The notes under the pieces: generated by a model | Seen by the model: only the letters and a program-made list of their open reading frames with translations | Told to the model about the DNA's origin: nothing | The model's database searches: none | Assembly (NCBI GenBank): GCA_019454185.1 | Contig: CP075368.1 | Span: forward strand, 1 to 64,000 | Length of the DNA stretch: 64,000 nt | Direction of reading: 5' to 3' | Source: Phycisphaeraceae bacterium | GTDB taxonomy: Bacteria; Planctomycetota; Phycisphaerae; Phycisphaerales; UBA1924 | Part shown: piece by piece, positions 1-9,253 of the stretch | Layout of the letters: each line of letters opens with the position of its first letter | How positions within the stretch are numbered: position 1 is the stretch's first letter | Program-made: the position numbers and the translations under genes

Positions 1-60
1 CCCCTCTGCCCCTCTGCCCCTCTGCCCCTCTGCCCCTCTGCCCCTCTGCCCCTCTGCCCC
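1..60. repeat. 8-bp tandem repeat (CCCCTCTG)n
   Basis: The window opens with seven perfect head-to-tail copies of CCCCTCTG followed by CCCC. The array runs to the left window edge, so its true length is unknown. Its last base is the last base of the stop codon of the neighbouring reverse-strand gene, so on the transcribed strand the mRNA continues directly from the stop into a purine-rich CAGAGGGG array. A short repeat like this can vary in copy number by slippage. No function can be read from it. Confidence 0.95.
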
Positions 61-1610
61 TACTTCCTGATCCTCACATCCACCACGATCGGCAGGTGGT
101 CGCTTCCTGCCGAGTCCATGCGATCAAGCCCCATCCGCGCCAGTGCGGCATCGCTCAGCCGTCTCGTATCGATCGCGAACGCGTTCAGCACCTCGCTCCC
201 CGCATCGCTATAAAGCACCCAGTCCAGCCGCCCCGGCGTGAACTGCGTGTTCCAGTCCACCCACGTGTAGGTCGAGCGATCACCCAGCACACGCACCGGA
301 GCCGCCGCGAGGCCCGATCCGTCCACATCCAGCCCTCTGCCGATCTCGTCGAGTGGTGCGCGCGTGCCGACCAGGTTCATATCGCCGCCGATCACACGCA
401 CCCACGTCGGGTCTGAGGCCATGGCCGCGCCGAGTGTCGTGGCGATCGCTCGGGCCTCGGCGATACGCGTGACATCCTCGGGGCTGCCGGCAGAGCCGCA
501 GCACTTCAGGTGCGTGCTACCAACGACGATGTCGCCGATCGGCAGCGGCACAATACCCGCCACAAACCGCGCGCCATGATCGCGCCCGTTGTGCGGAAAC
601 TCCACGCCATCCTTGATCAGCGGCGTGATCGGGTGCGGCGCAACGATCGCGATCCCGCGCGACTTGCCGTGCAGGGCGTGCCACGATCCCGTCGGGCTGT
701 CGATCCGCTCCGTGAACCAGCGAGCGATCTGCGCCGGCTCGTCGGCGACCCATTCCTGGATGAGCACCACATCCGGTCGAACCGACTCGATCACCCGCAC
801 GAAGCTCGCAGGGTTCTTCTCCGGAGAGTTCCAGAGCACGTTCCAGTTCAGCACGCGGATCGAGCCCTCCGGCTTGCCCGGCAGCACTACGTCCGACAAC
901 GCGGGCTGATCAGCGGCAGCGGGCTTCGTTGCAAGGAACGCGTCCGACCAACCACGGATCTGCCCGTCTTTGTCCGCGAGCGTGATGACGCCCTCCCACG
1001 GCCCGGCCTCTTCGAACGTGCTCGTATCCGTGCCTGTCGCGACATGGCGCGAGATGCGCACCTCGTACCAACCCGAGGCATACGTCGGCGTGAAGAGCAG
1101 ATCGAGAGCCGCCGTCGGGATGCGGGTCCTTGTGCCGGATGCGTCAACGATCGCAGCCGCCGCGCCGCTCGCCAGCGTTCCGTCCGGCTTGCGAGGCGAG
1201 AAGGCGATCTCAAGATCCACGCCCATTCCCGCGGCATCGATCGGGTCGAGCAGCGTTGCGCCGGTCCCGCCGTTGCCGTCAATATCCAGATGGATCGTCA
1301 CGGTCTGATCGGAGGCCTGCAGCGCGCGCGGCTCTCCTTCAACACTGAATCTCAGATAGAAATACTGATCGTCAGCAAATGCCACCGTCTCGCGAGGCCA
1401 CTCCGAGATGTCGCCATCCATCACGACGGGGCCGGACCACGGCTGATTCGACGTGCGCCCTCCCATCAGCCCGAGCACGCCAGAGCCGGCGCGCGGCTCT
1501 GAACTCGATCCGCCCGACTCACACCCAGCGAGCGATGCAAAGGAGCCCGCGATGAGCACAAGCAACGCGGCACGAGAACGCAGGAAGGAACGATTCGCAC
1601 ACGATCTCAT
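60..1610 (-). CDS. Exported lipoprotein with endonuclease/exonuclease/phosphatase domain
   Basis: 516 residues from the ATG at 1610. This start is chosen over an upstream in-frame ATG because it opens directly into a basic N-terminus, a hydrophobic stretch and a lipobox (SLAGC), predicting lipid anchoring at the cell envelope. The N-terminal half resembles a DOMON/CBM9-like beta-sandwich (VMDGDISEW, then IHLDIDGNGG). The C-terminal half is an EEP-fold hydrolase with LNWNVLW, a QEW metal-binding region, GGDMN and a terminal SDHLPI. The EEP family cleaves phosphodiester or phosphomonoester bonds with Mg2+; the substrate here (nucleic acid, inositol phosphate or sphingolipid-like) cannot be told. 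It lies 111 bp downstream of, and on the same strand as, the ThuA/GSDH gene. The fold call is firm; the substrate is unknown. Confidence 0.85.
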   Translation of the reverse strand: MRSCANRSFLRSRAALLVLIAGSFASLAGCESGGSSSEPRAGSGVLGLMGGRTSNQPWSGPVVMDGDISEWPRETVAFADDQYFYLRFSVEGEPRALQASDQTVTIHLDIDGNGGTGATLLDPIDAAGMGVDLEIAFSPRKPDGTLASGAAAAIVDASGTRTRIPTAALDLLFTPTYASGWYEVRISRHVATGTDTSTFEEAGPWEGVITLADKDGQIRGWSDAFLATKPAAADQPALSDVVLPGKPEGSIRVLNWNVLWNSPEKNPASFVRVIESVRPDVVLIQEWVADEPAQIARWFTERIDSPTGSWHALHGKSRGIAIVAPHPITPLIKDGVEFPHNGRDHGARFVAGIVPLPIGDIVVGSTHLKCCGSAGSPEDVTRIAEARAIATTLGAAMASDPTWVRVIGGDMNLVGTRAPLDEIGRGLDVDGSGLAAAPVRVLGDRSTYTWVDWNTQFTPGRLDWVLYSDAGSEVLNAFAIDTRRLSDAALARMGLDRMDSAGSDHLPIVVDVRIRK

Positions 1611-1721
1611 ACGCACTGCCTCCGCGGAGAGGGATGGAGCACCCGCCCGGTGACCTGGGCCGTCCGATCCGAGGGAGCCGGGCTGGCATTGTTGGATGCT
1701 CGCGCCCACGCATCCGGGGAT

Positions 1722-4700
1722 TTACTCGGTCACGAGTTCGATCCAGTCAAGATTGAACAAATAGCCCGGGCCGCCCCGGAAAACCAGCCACAAATCGTGC
1801 GTTCCTCCGGGCGAGACGACGGGCGCCTCGATCTCCTGCCACGTCGTCCACCCGCCGGTTGTCGGCACCTCGATGATGCCGATCAGCTGCCCCTTGACGC
1901 CGCCAAGGCGTGCCTCGATCACGCCGCCCCGTGTCGCCGAAGCGATGCGCACGCGGATCGCGCGCACACCGTCCATGCGTACCGGGCTGAACGATGCGTT
2001 GTCCTCGTTCTCGATGAAGGCCAGAGCGGTCGTCTGTGCGCCGGTGCTGTCGCTCTTGGTCTCGACCTGTGTTCCCTTCGATGTCGTCGCTCGCTCCGCC
2101 TCGATGCGCCGCAACTGGAGCGTCACATCGGCCCGGCCGGTCAGCGCGCCGACCCCGGGCGCACCGCCATCGGTGTACGAGGCCCGCAGCACGATCTGCG
2201 GCTTCGTGTTCGGATCGCCCTCCGGCTCCGGACCGAGCAAGAGCTCACCCGAGAGGTCGCTCGCACGATCGATCACCGTCACGAGATTGCCCCGCTTCAA
2301 TCCGAGCTCAACCGAGACGCGCGCGAGATCGATCTTTGAACCGTCCTCCTGGTCCTCGACGCGAAGCCGATAGCGAACACGCTCGCCCTCGCGCACCAGC
2401 GTTCCCTGCGCGGGAGACTCGAATCGCAGCCGCGGCGCAGTGTTCCCCGCGTGGATCGTGATGTGCCCCTCGCCCGCGATCCCACCACTGTCGGTCGCAC
2501 GAACCCGAACACGCCTCACGCCTGGCTCGGTGAACGTGTGCGCCGCGCGTATCCCCTTCGCGTCAGTCGCGCCGTCCCCGTCAAAGTCCCACTCGATCGA
2601 GAGAGGGCCGTTCCCGCCCGCTCGCGATCTCGCCACGCTCGCAGAGGCGTCGAACTCGACCCGCAGCGGCACCGCGCCGTTGGTCACACTCGCGCTCGCC
2701 ACCACACGCGGCGGGCGATTCCCCGACGCGTGATAGTCGATGCGAGAGATCCGCGAGTCGGTGTTCAGGCCCCCGAACTCGCTTCCCCACTCGATCAGAT
2801 ACAGCCGCCCATCCGGTCCCATCTCGAGATCGTGCGGCCTCAGGAACGGGACGCTGGACAAGAACGGCTCGATCTCCAGCACACCCCCGTCATCGTCCGT
2901 GCGCACCGCGTACAACCGCCCTCTCGCCCACTCATACATGAAGGTCGCGCCGTCCATCGATGGGGGCAGCGCGTGCGGGCTCAGCGCGCCGTGCCGCTCG
3001 CGCAGCCATGACGCACGATACGTCGGACCTCCCATCGCGCACCGCCCGCCCGAGCCCATGACCGGGAACTCCGCCGATCGGCCGTAGGGATACCAGACCC
3101 ACGCCGGTACGGCAGGCGGGAGGATGCGCGCCCCCGAGCGATTGGGTGAGTCATTGATGGGCGCCGCGACATCGAAGTGCTCACCCGACTTCTTGGTGGC
3201 GAAGTCGTACGCGCGGTAGGGCTTGTTGTTCGCGATGACATACGGCCACCCGAAGTTCCCCGCGCGTCGCGCTTGGTTGAACTCGTCGTGCCCGCGCGGT
3301 CCGCGTTCGGCGCTCTCAGAGTCCGAGTCCGGGCCGACATCGCCGAAGTACAGCCAGTTCCTGACGGGATCGATGCCGATCCGGAACGGATTGCGGCAAC
3401 CCATGACATAGATCTCCGGCCTGCCCTCCGTACCGTCGCGCGGGAACAGGTTGCCCTCGGGGATCTCATATCCCCCCTCCCGAAGCGGCCGGATACGCAG
3501 GATCTTCCCCCGCAGATCCGAGGTGCTCGCGCTGCTCTTCTGCGCATCCCACGGCATACGGCCCTCGCGCTGATCGATCGGCGCGAAACCGTCGGATGCG
3601 AACGGATTGGTGTTGTCACCCGTCGAGAGATACAGAAGGCCATCGGGGCCGAACGCGACCGAGCCCCCGCTGTGGCAGCACTCGAGCCGCTGCGTCGGCA
3701 CGTCCAGCAGGACGCGCTCGCTCGTCGGGTCGAGCACGTCGTCCAGCAGCGTGAATCGTGAGAGCCGGTTGAGCGACTTCGTCCCGACCGGCGAGTAATA
3801 AATGTAGATCCACCCGTTCTCAAGAAAGTCAGGGTCCAGCGTCATGCCGAGCAGGCCGTCTTCGAGCTCTGTCGTCACGTTCAGCGCGCCCGCGATGCGC
3901 ACGCCGAGTTCTTCCGACCAGACCTTCACGAGGCCGCCTCGCTCGATGTAGACCACACGCCCATCACCCGCCACCGCGAGTTCCATCGGGTCGAGCGTCG
4001 CGTCGTCGATGGTCACCACCTCGTAGTTCTCATCGATCGTGCCCCCGGCATCATGCGAAGCCGATGCATCGATGCCCAGAGCCCACGCGATACCCCCCTT
4101 CAGATGCTCAAGGAACGCCGGCTCCGCGAACGACTCTTTGGTGTGCCCAAGCCCCGTGTAGAACGATCGACCGCCGTCGTAGAGATGGCACCACGCGATC
4201 GGATGATCGAATGGGGGCTCCTTCGACATGATCCCGCCCTCATAACTCGACTCGTCCATGGTCATCAACACATGGACCATGCCGCGAGGGCTCTTCTGGT
4301 AGTCGTACCACTCGTCCGTTCTGATCCAGCGAGCCGGCAGGTGACGAGTCGCCGGGTGAGTCCGGTCCACCACGTTGATCGTCGCCCGCTGCGTCGCCGG
4401 GTGCGTCTTGAACGCAGCGCCGACAAGGCCCATGTACCACGCCCAGTCGTACTCCGTGTCCGCCGCGGCGTGGATCCCCACCCATCCCCGCCCCGACCTC
4501 ACAAACCGCTCCATCGCGCCCTGCTGCTCATCGTTCAGCACGTCGCCGGTCGTGCTGAGGAACACGATCACGCCGTACCGACTCAATTGCTCGTCGGTGA
4601 AGACCTCGCTCTCCTGAGACCAATCGACCTCAAGCCCCATCTCTCGGCCGATCCGAATGAGAGACTCCGCCCCGACGGCAATGGAGTCGTGCCTGAAGCC

Positions 4701-4844
4701 CGCGGTGCGGCTGAAGATCAGCATCCCCGAAGGTGGTGCGGCAATCACCGGGCTGCCGATCCCAAGAATGGCGAGCACACACAGCAACATGGACCGAACA
4801 CGCGACACCGCCAGTATCCTGACTCGTTGAGAGAGCACGCTCAT
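1722..4844 (-). CDS. Secreted ThuA / glucose-sorbosone dehydrogenase / PKD multidomain protein
   Basis: 1040 residues from ATG 4844; an alternative ATG at 4790 also keeps the signal peptide. A much longer open frame runs upstream to 7310, but it overlaps two convincing forward genes and is not coding there. After the signal peptide (ending near VIAAPP) comes a ThuA-like domain (about 35-245; FSRTAGFRHDS, GWVGIHAAADTEYDW). Then comes a PQQ-type sugar dehydrogenase beta-propeller (about 265-690; HSGGSVAFGPDGLLYLSTGDN, YVMGCRNPFRI), a PKD domain (about 715-800; EWDFDGDGATDA) and a C-terminal carbohydrate-binding-like beta-sandwich. This architecture is frequent in Planctomycetota and Bacteroidota exoproteins that act on carbohydrates. 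Substrate and cofactor are not evident. Divergent from the M61-like peptidase gene, with 165 bp between starts. Confidence 0.88.
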   Translation of the reverse strand: MSVLSQRVRILAVSRVRSMLLCVLAILGIGSPVIAAPPSGMLIFSRTAGFRHDSIAVGAESLIRIGREMGLEVDWSQESEVFTDEQLSRYGVIVFLSTTGDVLNDEQQGAMERFVRSGRGWVGIHAAADTEYDWAWYMGLVGAAFKTHPATQRATINVVDRTHPATRHLPARWIRTDEWYDYQKSPRGMVHVLMTMDESSYEGGIMSKEPPFDHPIAWCHLYDGGRSFYTGLGHTKESFAEPAFLEHLKGGIAWALGIDASASHDAGGTIDENYEVVTIDDATLDPMELAVAGDGRVVYIERGGLVKVWSEELGVRIAGALNVTTELEDGLLGMTLDPDFLENGWIYIYYSPVGTKSLNRLSRFTLLDDVLDPTSERVLLDVPTQRLECCHSGGSVAFGPDGLLYLSTGDNTNPFASDGFAPIDQREGRMPWDAQKSSASTSDLRGKILRIRPLREGGYEIPEGNLFPRDGTEGRPEIYVMGCRNPFRIGIDPVRNWLYFGDVGPDSDSESAERGPRGHDEFNQARRAGNFGWPYVIANNKPYRAYDFATKKSGEHFDVAAPINDSPNRSGARILPPAVPAWVWYPYGRSAEFPVMGSGGRCAMGGPTYRASWLRERHGALSPHALPPSMDGATFMYEWARGRLYAVRTDDDGGVLEIEPFLSSVPFLRPHDLEMGPDGRLYLIEWGSEFGGLNTDSRISRIDYHASGNRPPRVVASASVTNGAVPLRVEFDASASVARSRAGGNGPLSIEWDFDGDGATDAKGIRAAHTFTEPGVRRVRVRATDSGGIAGEGHITIHAGNTAPRLRFESPAQGTLVREGERVRYRLRVEDQEDGSKIDLARVSVELGLKRGNLVTVIDRASDLSGELLLGPEPEGDPNTKPQIVLRASYTDGGAPGVGALTGRADVTLQLRRIEAERATTSKGTQVETKSDSTGAQTTALAFIENEDNASFSPVRMDGVRAIRVRIASATRGGVIEARLGGVKGQLIGIIEVPTTGGWTTWQEIEAPVVSPGGTHDLWLVFRGGPGYLFNLDWIELVTE

Positions 4845-5009
4845 GCTCGCAGCGTACACACCCGCGGGCGACCATGCCCCGAATCCAGCCGCAATGTCGG
4901 CCCGGATTGGCCGTTCGGCTGACGGGATCCCCGTCGATGCGCATCCGGTGCTCATCGACCGTGCCAGGTCCTTCCCGCACCCACATCTTTGGATCCCGCT
5001 CCACACACC

Positions 5010-6770
5010 ATGACCGCACTCATCGAACTCATCCGCGTTCTTCTCGTCGCGCTCGTGAGCATCGCCGTTCGTGCCGCGGCTGGTTCCGACGGGGTGATCC
5101 ACACACCCGGCGACATGCCCGACCTGGCATACACGCTCGCATACGAGCCGGGGGAACTCCCCGCGCTCTCGGTTGGTCTCTCCTTCAAGGGCTCGGGAGA
5201 CGGCGTGAGCACCCTCTCGCTCCCAGAGCAGTGGGGCGGGATCGACGAGCCGGGCAACGACATCGCATCGATAGCGGCATCGGCGGACGATGGCACACCG
5301 ATCAAGGTGAGCCGCGACGGGCCGCGCACCTGGACCATTTCTCACGCGCCCGGCGCACGCATCACGTGCGAGTACCGGATCGCCCCGGGCAAGCGTGAGC
5401 CGTGGAGGCGGGGCAACGACTACCGCACCGTCGTCTCGCCGGAGCTGGTCCACGCGATCGGCAACCTCGCCCTCGCATATCCCGACCACATGCGAACGCC
5501 CGAGCTGCGAGACATCGCGCTCGACCTTACGGGCCTTGCGATGCCCGGTTGGCAGGTTGTTTCGTCGCACGGACCCGGCCCGAGCCGGCGCGTCGTCCGC
5601 ATGCCCGGTGAGAAGTTCCTTCACGCGGCATTCATCGCGGGCAACGGGCGCATGCTCGAGAAGCAGATCGGCCGCAACCGGCTCGGCGTCTACATCCATT
5701 CCGACGTGTGGTCCTTCAGCGACGAGACGTTCGCCGACCTTTGCGCCACGATCGTCCGGGCGGAGCGAGACTTCTTCGCGGACCATTCCGATCCGTGGTT
5801 CCTCATCAGTCTGGTGCCGCAGGGCAACGCCGCGCCCGGCGGCTACTCCCTCGGCGGGACCGGCCTCACCAACGCCTTCGCGCTCTTCTGCACGCCCAAT
5901 ATGTCTCTGGAGCCGGGGAGCCATCAGCTCCGCAGCGTCCAGCGTCTGCTCGCCCATGAGTACATGCACACGTGGATCGGGGGCAAGATCTCCGTGCGCG
6001 ACACGCCCGAGCCCCTCGGCTACTGGTTCTCCGAGGGCTTCACGGACTTTCTCGCGCGGCGCGTGCTGCACAAGGCGGGTTTGTGGAACGACGCGGAGTA
6101 CGCCGCGGACCTTTCTGACGCGCTCGGTCGCTACGACGCGAGCCCGGCGCGGAGCGCGGGCAACAACGCGATCGCCGAGGGGTTCTGGTCCGATCCGACC
6201 GTTCGCGATCTGCCGTATCGGCGCGGCGACCTGCTCGCGTTGGCGATCGATGAGCGTATCCGTGCTGCGAACGCATCCGATGAGGGCACACGGACGCTTG
6301 AGCACCTGATCCGCGATCTCCTCACGCGCGCGATCGAGAACGGCGAGCATGCGACGACCGACAAGATCCTCGCCCTCATCGAGGCCTACACCGACTCGGA
6401 CTTCGCGTCCCGCGCTCGCGCGAGCATCAACGACGGGGGCGAGATCCCGATCCCCGAGCGGACCACGGTCCCCGCGCTCGAGCTCACAACGCGGCAGATG
6501 CGGTCCTCGGATCCCGGTTTCGACATGGAAGCCACGCGAGTGAGCAGGGTCATCTCCGGCGTTGTCCCGGGCTCGGGAGCGGCCGACGCGGGACTCATGG
6601 ACGGCATGAAGCTCGTGAGTTTCACGATGAACAACGGCTCGGGTGCCCCGCCGAAGGCCGTCGCGACCATCAAGTCCGATTCCGGAGACGAGATTACCTT
6701 TGAGTACGAGGCCGTCTCCCCGCCACGCGCGGTCCGTGCGTATGTGCCAGTGCCGCATCGTCCCGATTGA
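5010..6770 (+). CDS. M61-like (glycyl aminopeptidase family) zinc metallopeptidase with PDZ domain
   Basis: 586 residues from ATG 5010; an upstream in-frame ATG at 4989 would spoil the signal peptide. A hydrophobic N-terminus ending around AVRAAAG predicts export. The zinc site is HEYMHTW (His316, Glu317, His320) followed by SEGFTDF with Glu342 as probable third ligand, which is the gluzincin arrangement. The C-terminus carries a PDZ-like segment (VVPGSGAADAGLMDGMKL) that usually binds substrate C-termini. The family cleaves peptides in the periplasm or outside the cell. The stop codon is followed closely by ogt, whose best start lies 36 bp further on, so the two may be cotranscribed. Confidence 0.86.
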   Translation: MTALIELIRVLLVALVSIAVRAAAGSDGVIHTPGDMPDLAYTLAYEPGELPALSVGLSFKGSGDGVSTLSLPEQWGGIDEPGNDIASIAASADDGTPIKVSRDGPRTWTISHAPGARITCEYRIAPGKREPWRRGNDYRTVVSPELVHAIGNLALAYPDHMRTPELRDIALDLTGLAMPGWQVVSSHGPGPSRRVVRMPGEKFLHAAFIAGNGRMLEKQIGRNRLGVYIHSDVWSFSDETFADLCATIVRAERDFFADHSDPWFLISLVPQGNAAPGGYSLGGTGLTNAFALFCTPNMSLEPGSHQLRSVQRLLAHEYMHTWIGGKISVRDTPEPLGYWFSEGFTDFLARRVLHKAGLWNDAEYAADLSDALGRYDASPARSAGNNAIAEGFWSDPTVRDLPYRRGDLLALAIDERIRAANASDEGTRTLEHLIRDLLTRAIENGEHATTDKILALIEAYTDSDFASRARASINDGGEIPIPERTTVPALELTTRQMRSSDPGFDMEATRVSRVISGVVPGSGAADAGLMDGMKLVSFTMNNGSGAPPKAVATIKSDSGDEITFEYEAVSPPRAVRAYVPVPHRPD

Positions 6771-6806
6771 GTGCATACGAGGGACACTCGGGCGGTAAGA
6801 TCGGGC

Positions 6807-7376
6807 ATGAGCCCGCGCACCCATGGAGCGGTTCCGTCGCCATCGAACCCATCGGCGGTCGCCATCGTCCGGACGGCGATCGGCCCCCTTCGGTTGTCGG
6901 CGACGGCCGAGGGGGTGGCATCCGTTGAGTTTGATGCATCGGAAGCGGAGGACCGGACCGTGCATGGGACAGACCCAGGCGCGGCGAAGGTTCTCCGCGC
7001 AGCGATCGACCAGATCGAACGATACTTCAAGGGAACTCTGACGCACTTTGCTCTCCCTCTTGCCCCGGTCGGAACGGACTTTCAGAAACGGGTCTGGAAG
7101 CGACTCGGCTTGATCCCCTACGGCTCGACGACGACCTACGGCGAGATCGCTCGGTCGCTCGGCGATGCCAACGCCTCGCGCGCGGTCGGGTTGGCCAACG
7201 GGAGCAACCCGATTCCCATCATCGTGCCCTGCCATCGAGTGATCGGGGCCGACGGCGGGCTCACCGGCTTCGGTGGGGGGATCGAGCGGAAGAAGTGGTT
7301 GATCGAGCACGAGCGGCGTGTGGCATCGGGGCGGGAGGGCGGGGAGTCCCTACTGTTCTCCGGTCTTGCTCTCTGA
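6807..7376 (+). CDS. ogt: Methylated-DNA--protein-cysteine S-methyltransferase
   Basis: 189 residues from ATG 6807; the frame is open from a GTG at 6771 directly behind the peptidase stop, but the ATG is preferred. The protein transfers the alkyl group from O6-alkylguanine in DNA to its own cysteine, a one-time repair reaction. The active-site motif PCHRVI is intact, preceded by the helix-turn-helix region (YGSTTTYGEIA, NASRAVGLANGSNP) and followed by LTGFGGG. Length matches single-domain Ogt; there is no Ada-type regulatory domain. It lies between a peptidase and a phosphatase, with no other repair gene next to it. Confidence 0.95.
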   Translation: MSPRTHGAVPSPSNPSAVAIVRTAIGPLRLSATAEGVASVEFDASEAEDRTVHGTDPGAAKVLRAAIDQIERYFKGTLTHFALPLAPVGTDFQKRVWKRLGLIPYGSTTTYGEIARSLGDANASRAVGLANGSNPIPIIVPCHRVIGADGGLTGFGGGIERKKWLIEHERRVASGREGGESLLFSGLAL

Positions 7377-7425
7377 ACCCATCTGACTCCGAACCGGCGC
7401 GGAACCGAGCACGCGCCCGACGGCC

Positions 7426-8985
7426 ATGCCACCCGACACCATCCCCAAAGAGTTCGTCTCGCTGTACGAGAGCGAACGCGCACGGACGCTTCGAACCCGC
7501 GCGATCTGGTACTGCGCGATCGCCGTCGGATATCTGCTGCTGAAGCTGCCTCGGGGGATCATGAGCGCGCTGGCGTCGGAGCGGTTCATCGGCCCCTGGG
7601 CCCAGGTTGTTTCGGATGCGGCGATCCTGCTGCTGCACGCCGGGACGCTGGTCTACCTCGCGTGGCGTGCGCGGACGCGCGAGTCGCTCGTCCACGTGAT
7701 GAGCTGGGTGATCGTCGGTGCGTGCATCATCGCCATCATCGCCACGCCGCTGTCCGACAACACGAACCTGATCAAGGATGCGCTGCCGGTCTCGGAGCCG
7801 CGTGCGGCGTTCCTGCAGGGGATCGCCACGCTGGTCGCCGTCTTCTTCATCCACTTTGTATCGACGTGGCTCGTCAACCTCTCTCCGAAGGAGGGGCTCG
7901 AGCTGATCCTGCCGATCCTGGCGGTGTTCGCGGGCGTGACGCTCTTCATCACCGACACGACGTTCATGCTCAAGCTGACGCTGATCGGGATGGCCCCGCT
8001 GGCGGGGCTGCCGGGGTTTGTGTGGTCGTGGTGGCTGCATCGATCGTTCAACGAGCGATTCGTGGCGCGCGAGGCGTCGCGCCGGTACGCGGATGTCACG
8101 CGCGAGCTGACCGATGCGCGGACCGTCCATGAGGCGCTCTTCCCGAGGCCGATCACCACCGGTCCGGTGCGGGTGGAGTATCGCTACGAGCCGGCGCAGC
8201 AGATCGGCGGGGACTTTGTCTTCATTCATCCTGTGCCCCCTGTGCCGACGCCCAACGCTGATGCGGGTGTGCCGCTGCGGCTCACGACGCTCTCCGATCT
8301 GCCGGAGCAGGAGCCGCCGGTTGCTTCTGAGAGCGGGGCTCGCGTGGGCTTTCGGCCGATCTCGATCGTGCTGATCGACGTGACGGGTCATGGGTTCACG
8401 GCGGCGCTGGCGGTGAACCGGCTGTTCGGTGAGTTGGAGCGGACGTTTGCGCTCGCGCCGGAGTCGAAGCCGGGTCAGGTGCTCGCGACGCTGAATCACT
8501 TCACGGGCGCGCTGCTGGCGACGAAGGGGATCTACGCGACGGCGATCTGCATGAGGGCGGAGCCGGTGGTGGAGGCGGGTGTGGTGGTGGGTGTGGAGGT
8601 GAGTTGGGCGAACGCGGGGCATCCGGCGGCGTTGCTGCTGCCTCGCGCGGGGTTCGCGCGCCGCCTGGATGCGACGGCTCCGATCCTGGGCATGCTTGAT
8701 CCGCCGGTGTTTGATCCCGGGGAGCAGCGTGTGAGATTGGCTCCGGGCGATTCCATTCTTGCGTACTCGGATGGGGCGATTGAGTTGGAGGGTGAGGGGG
8801 GCGAGTTGCTTGGTGTCGAGGGCTTCACGCGGATGGTGGAGGCGTGCCGCCGGAGTGAGGCGTCGGGCGAGGGGTTGTGCGACCGGCTGATGCGTGAGAT
8901 TGAGCCACTGCGGACGAGGTCGGGCAAGCGAGACGACACGCTGCTGGTGCGTGTGACTGCGGCGGAAGGGGTTGCGCGGGTGTGA
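7426..8985 (+). CDS. Membrane-anchored SpoIIE-type PP2C serine phosphatase
   Basis: 519 residues from ATG 7426. About six hydrophobic segments fill residues 25-210 (for example AIWYCAIAVGYLLL and LTLIGMAPLAGLPGFV). A linker and a cytoplasmic SpoIIE-type PP2C domain follow. The metal-binding motifs are present: GGDFVF, IDVTGHG, SWANAGHPAALLL and YSDGAIE. Such phosphatases reset anti-anti-sigma or STAS proteins in partner-switching pathways, but no STAS or anti-sigma gene is beside it. It starts 49 bp after ogt on the same strand. The membrane domain may sense an unknown signal. Confidence 0.9.
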   Translation: MPPDTIPKEFVSLYESERARTLRTRAIWYCAIAVGYLLLKLPRGIMSALASERFIGPWAQVVSDAAILLLHAGTLVYLAWRARTRESLVHVMSWVIVGACIIAIIATPLSDNTNLIKDALPVSEPRAAFLQGIATLVAVFFIHFVSTWLVNLSPKEGLELILPILAVFAGVTLFITDTTFMLKLTLIGMAPLAGLPGFVWSWWLHRSFNERFVAREASRRYADVTRELTDARTVHEALFPRPITTGPVRVEYRYEPAQQIGGDFVFIHPVPPVPTPNADAGVPLRLTTLSDLPEQEPPVASESGARVGFRPISIVLIDVTGHGFTAALAVNRLFGELERTFALAPESKPGQVLATLNHFTGALLATKGIYATAICMRAEPVVEAGVVVGVEVSWANAGHPAALLLPRAGFARRLDATAPILGMLDPPVFDPGEQRVRLAPGDSILAYSDGAIELEGEGGELLGVEGFTRMVEACRRSEASGEGLCDRLMREIEPLRTRSGKRDDTLLVRVTAAEGVARV

Positions 8986-9253
8986 TGCGCGCGCGACAGC
9001 GGGCCCGGCTGAGCGGGCGGGCGGGCGGGCCAGATGGGCGGAATGGTGAGTGGTTGGTTTGTGGTTACGCCGCGGGGCGGTCGCGGGCGCGGTGTGAAGG
9101 GTCGTGCGCGGCGCGTGTGGAGCCCGCGGCGGCGCGGAGGGAGGGCGGGCTGGGCGCGACGACGGGTGAAACAGAGCCGCGGCGTGCACGATCGGGGGTG
9201 ATTGTGTGGGAGTCGGGTGCTCGCGATAAGTTGGAAGAAGACCCCGAGCTCGC

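Noticed and set aside
4845..7310. Upstream continuation of the 1722 reverse open frame to 1862 residues
   Set aside because: It overlaps the metallopeptidase and ogt genes, which have strong family motifs. The signal peptide of the ThuA/GSDH protein starts at 4844.
7261..9189. Long Arg/His-rich reverse-strand frame of 642 residues
   Set aside because: It lies opposite the SpoIIE-type phosphatase and has the composition of an antisense shadow in high-GC DNA.
8986..9253. GGGCGGGC-rich stretch as a repeat or origin
   Set aside because: It is simple GC-rich low-complexity sequence with no unit of constant length and no DnaA-box cluster.
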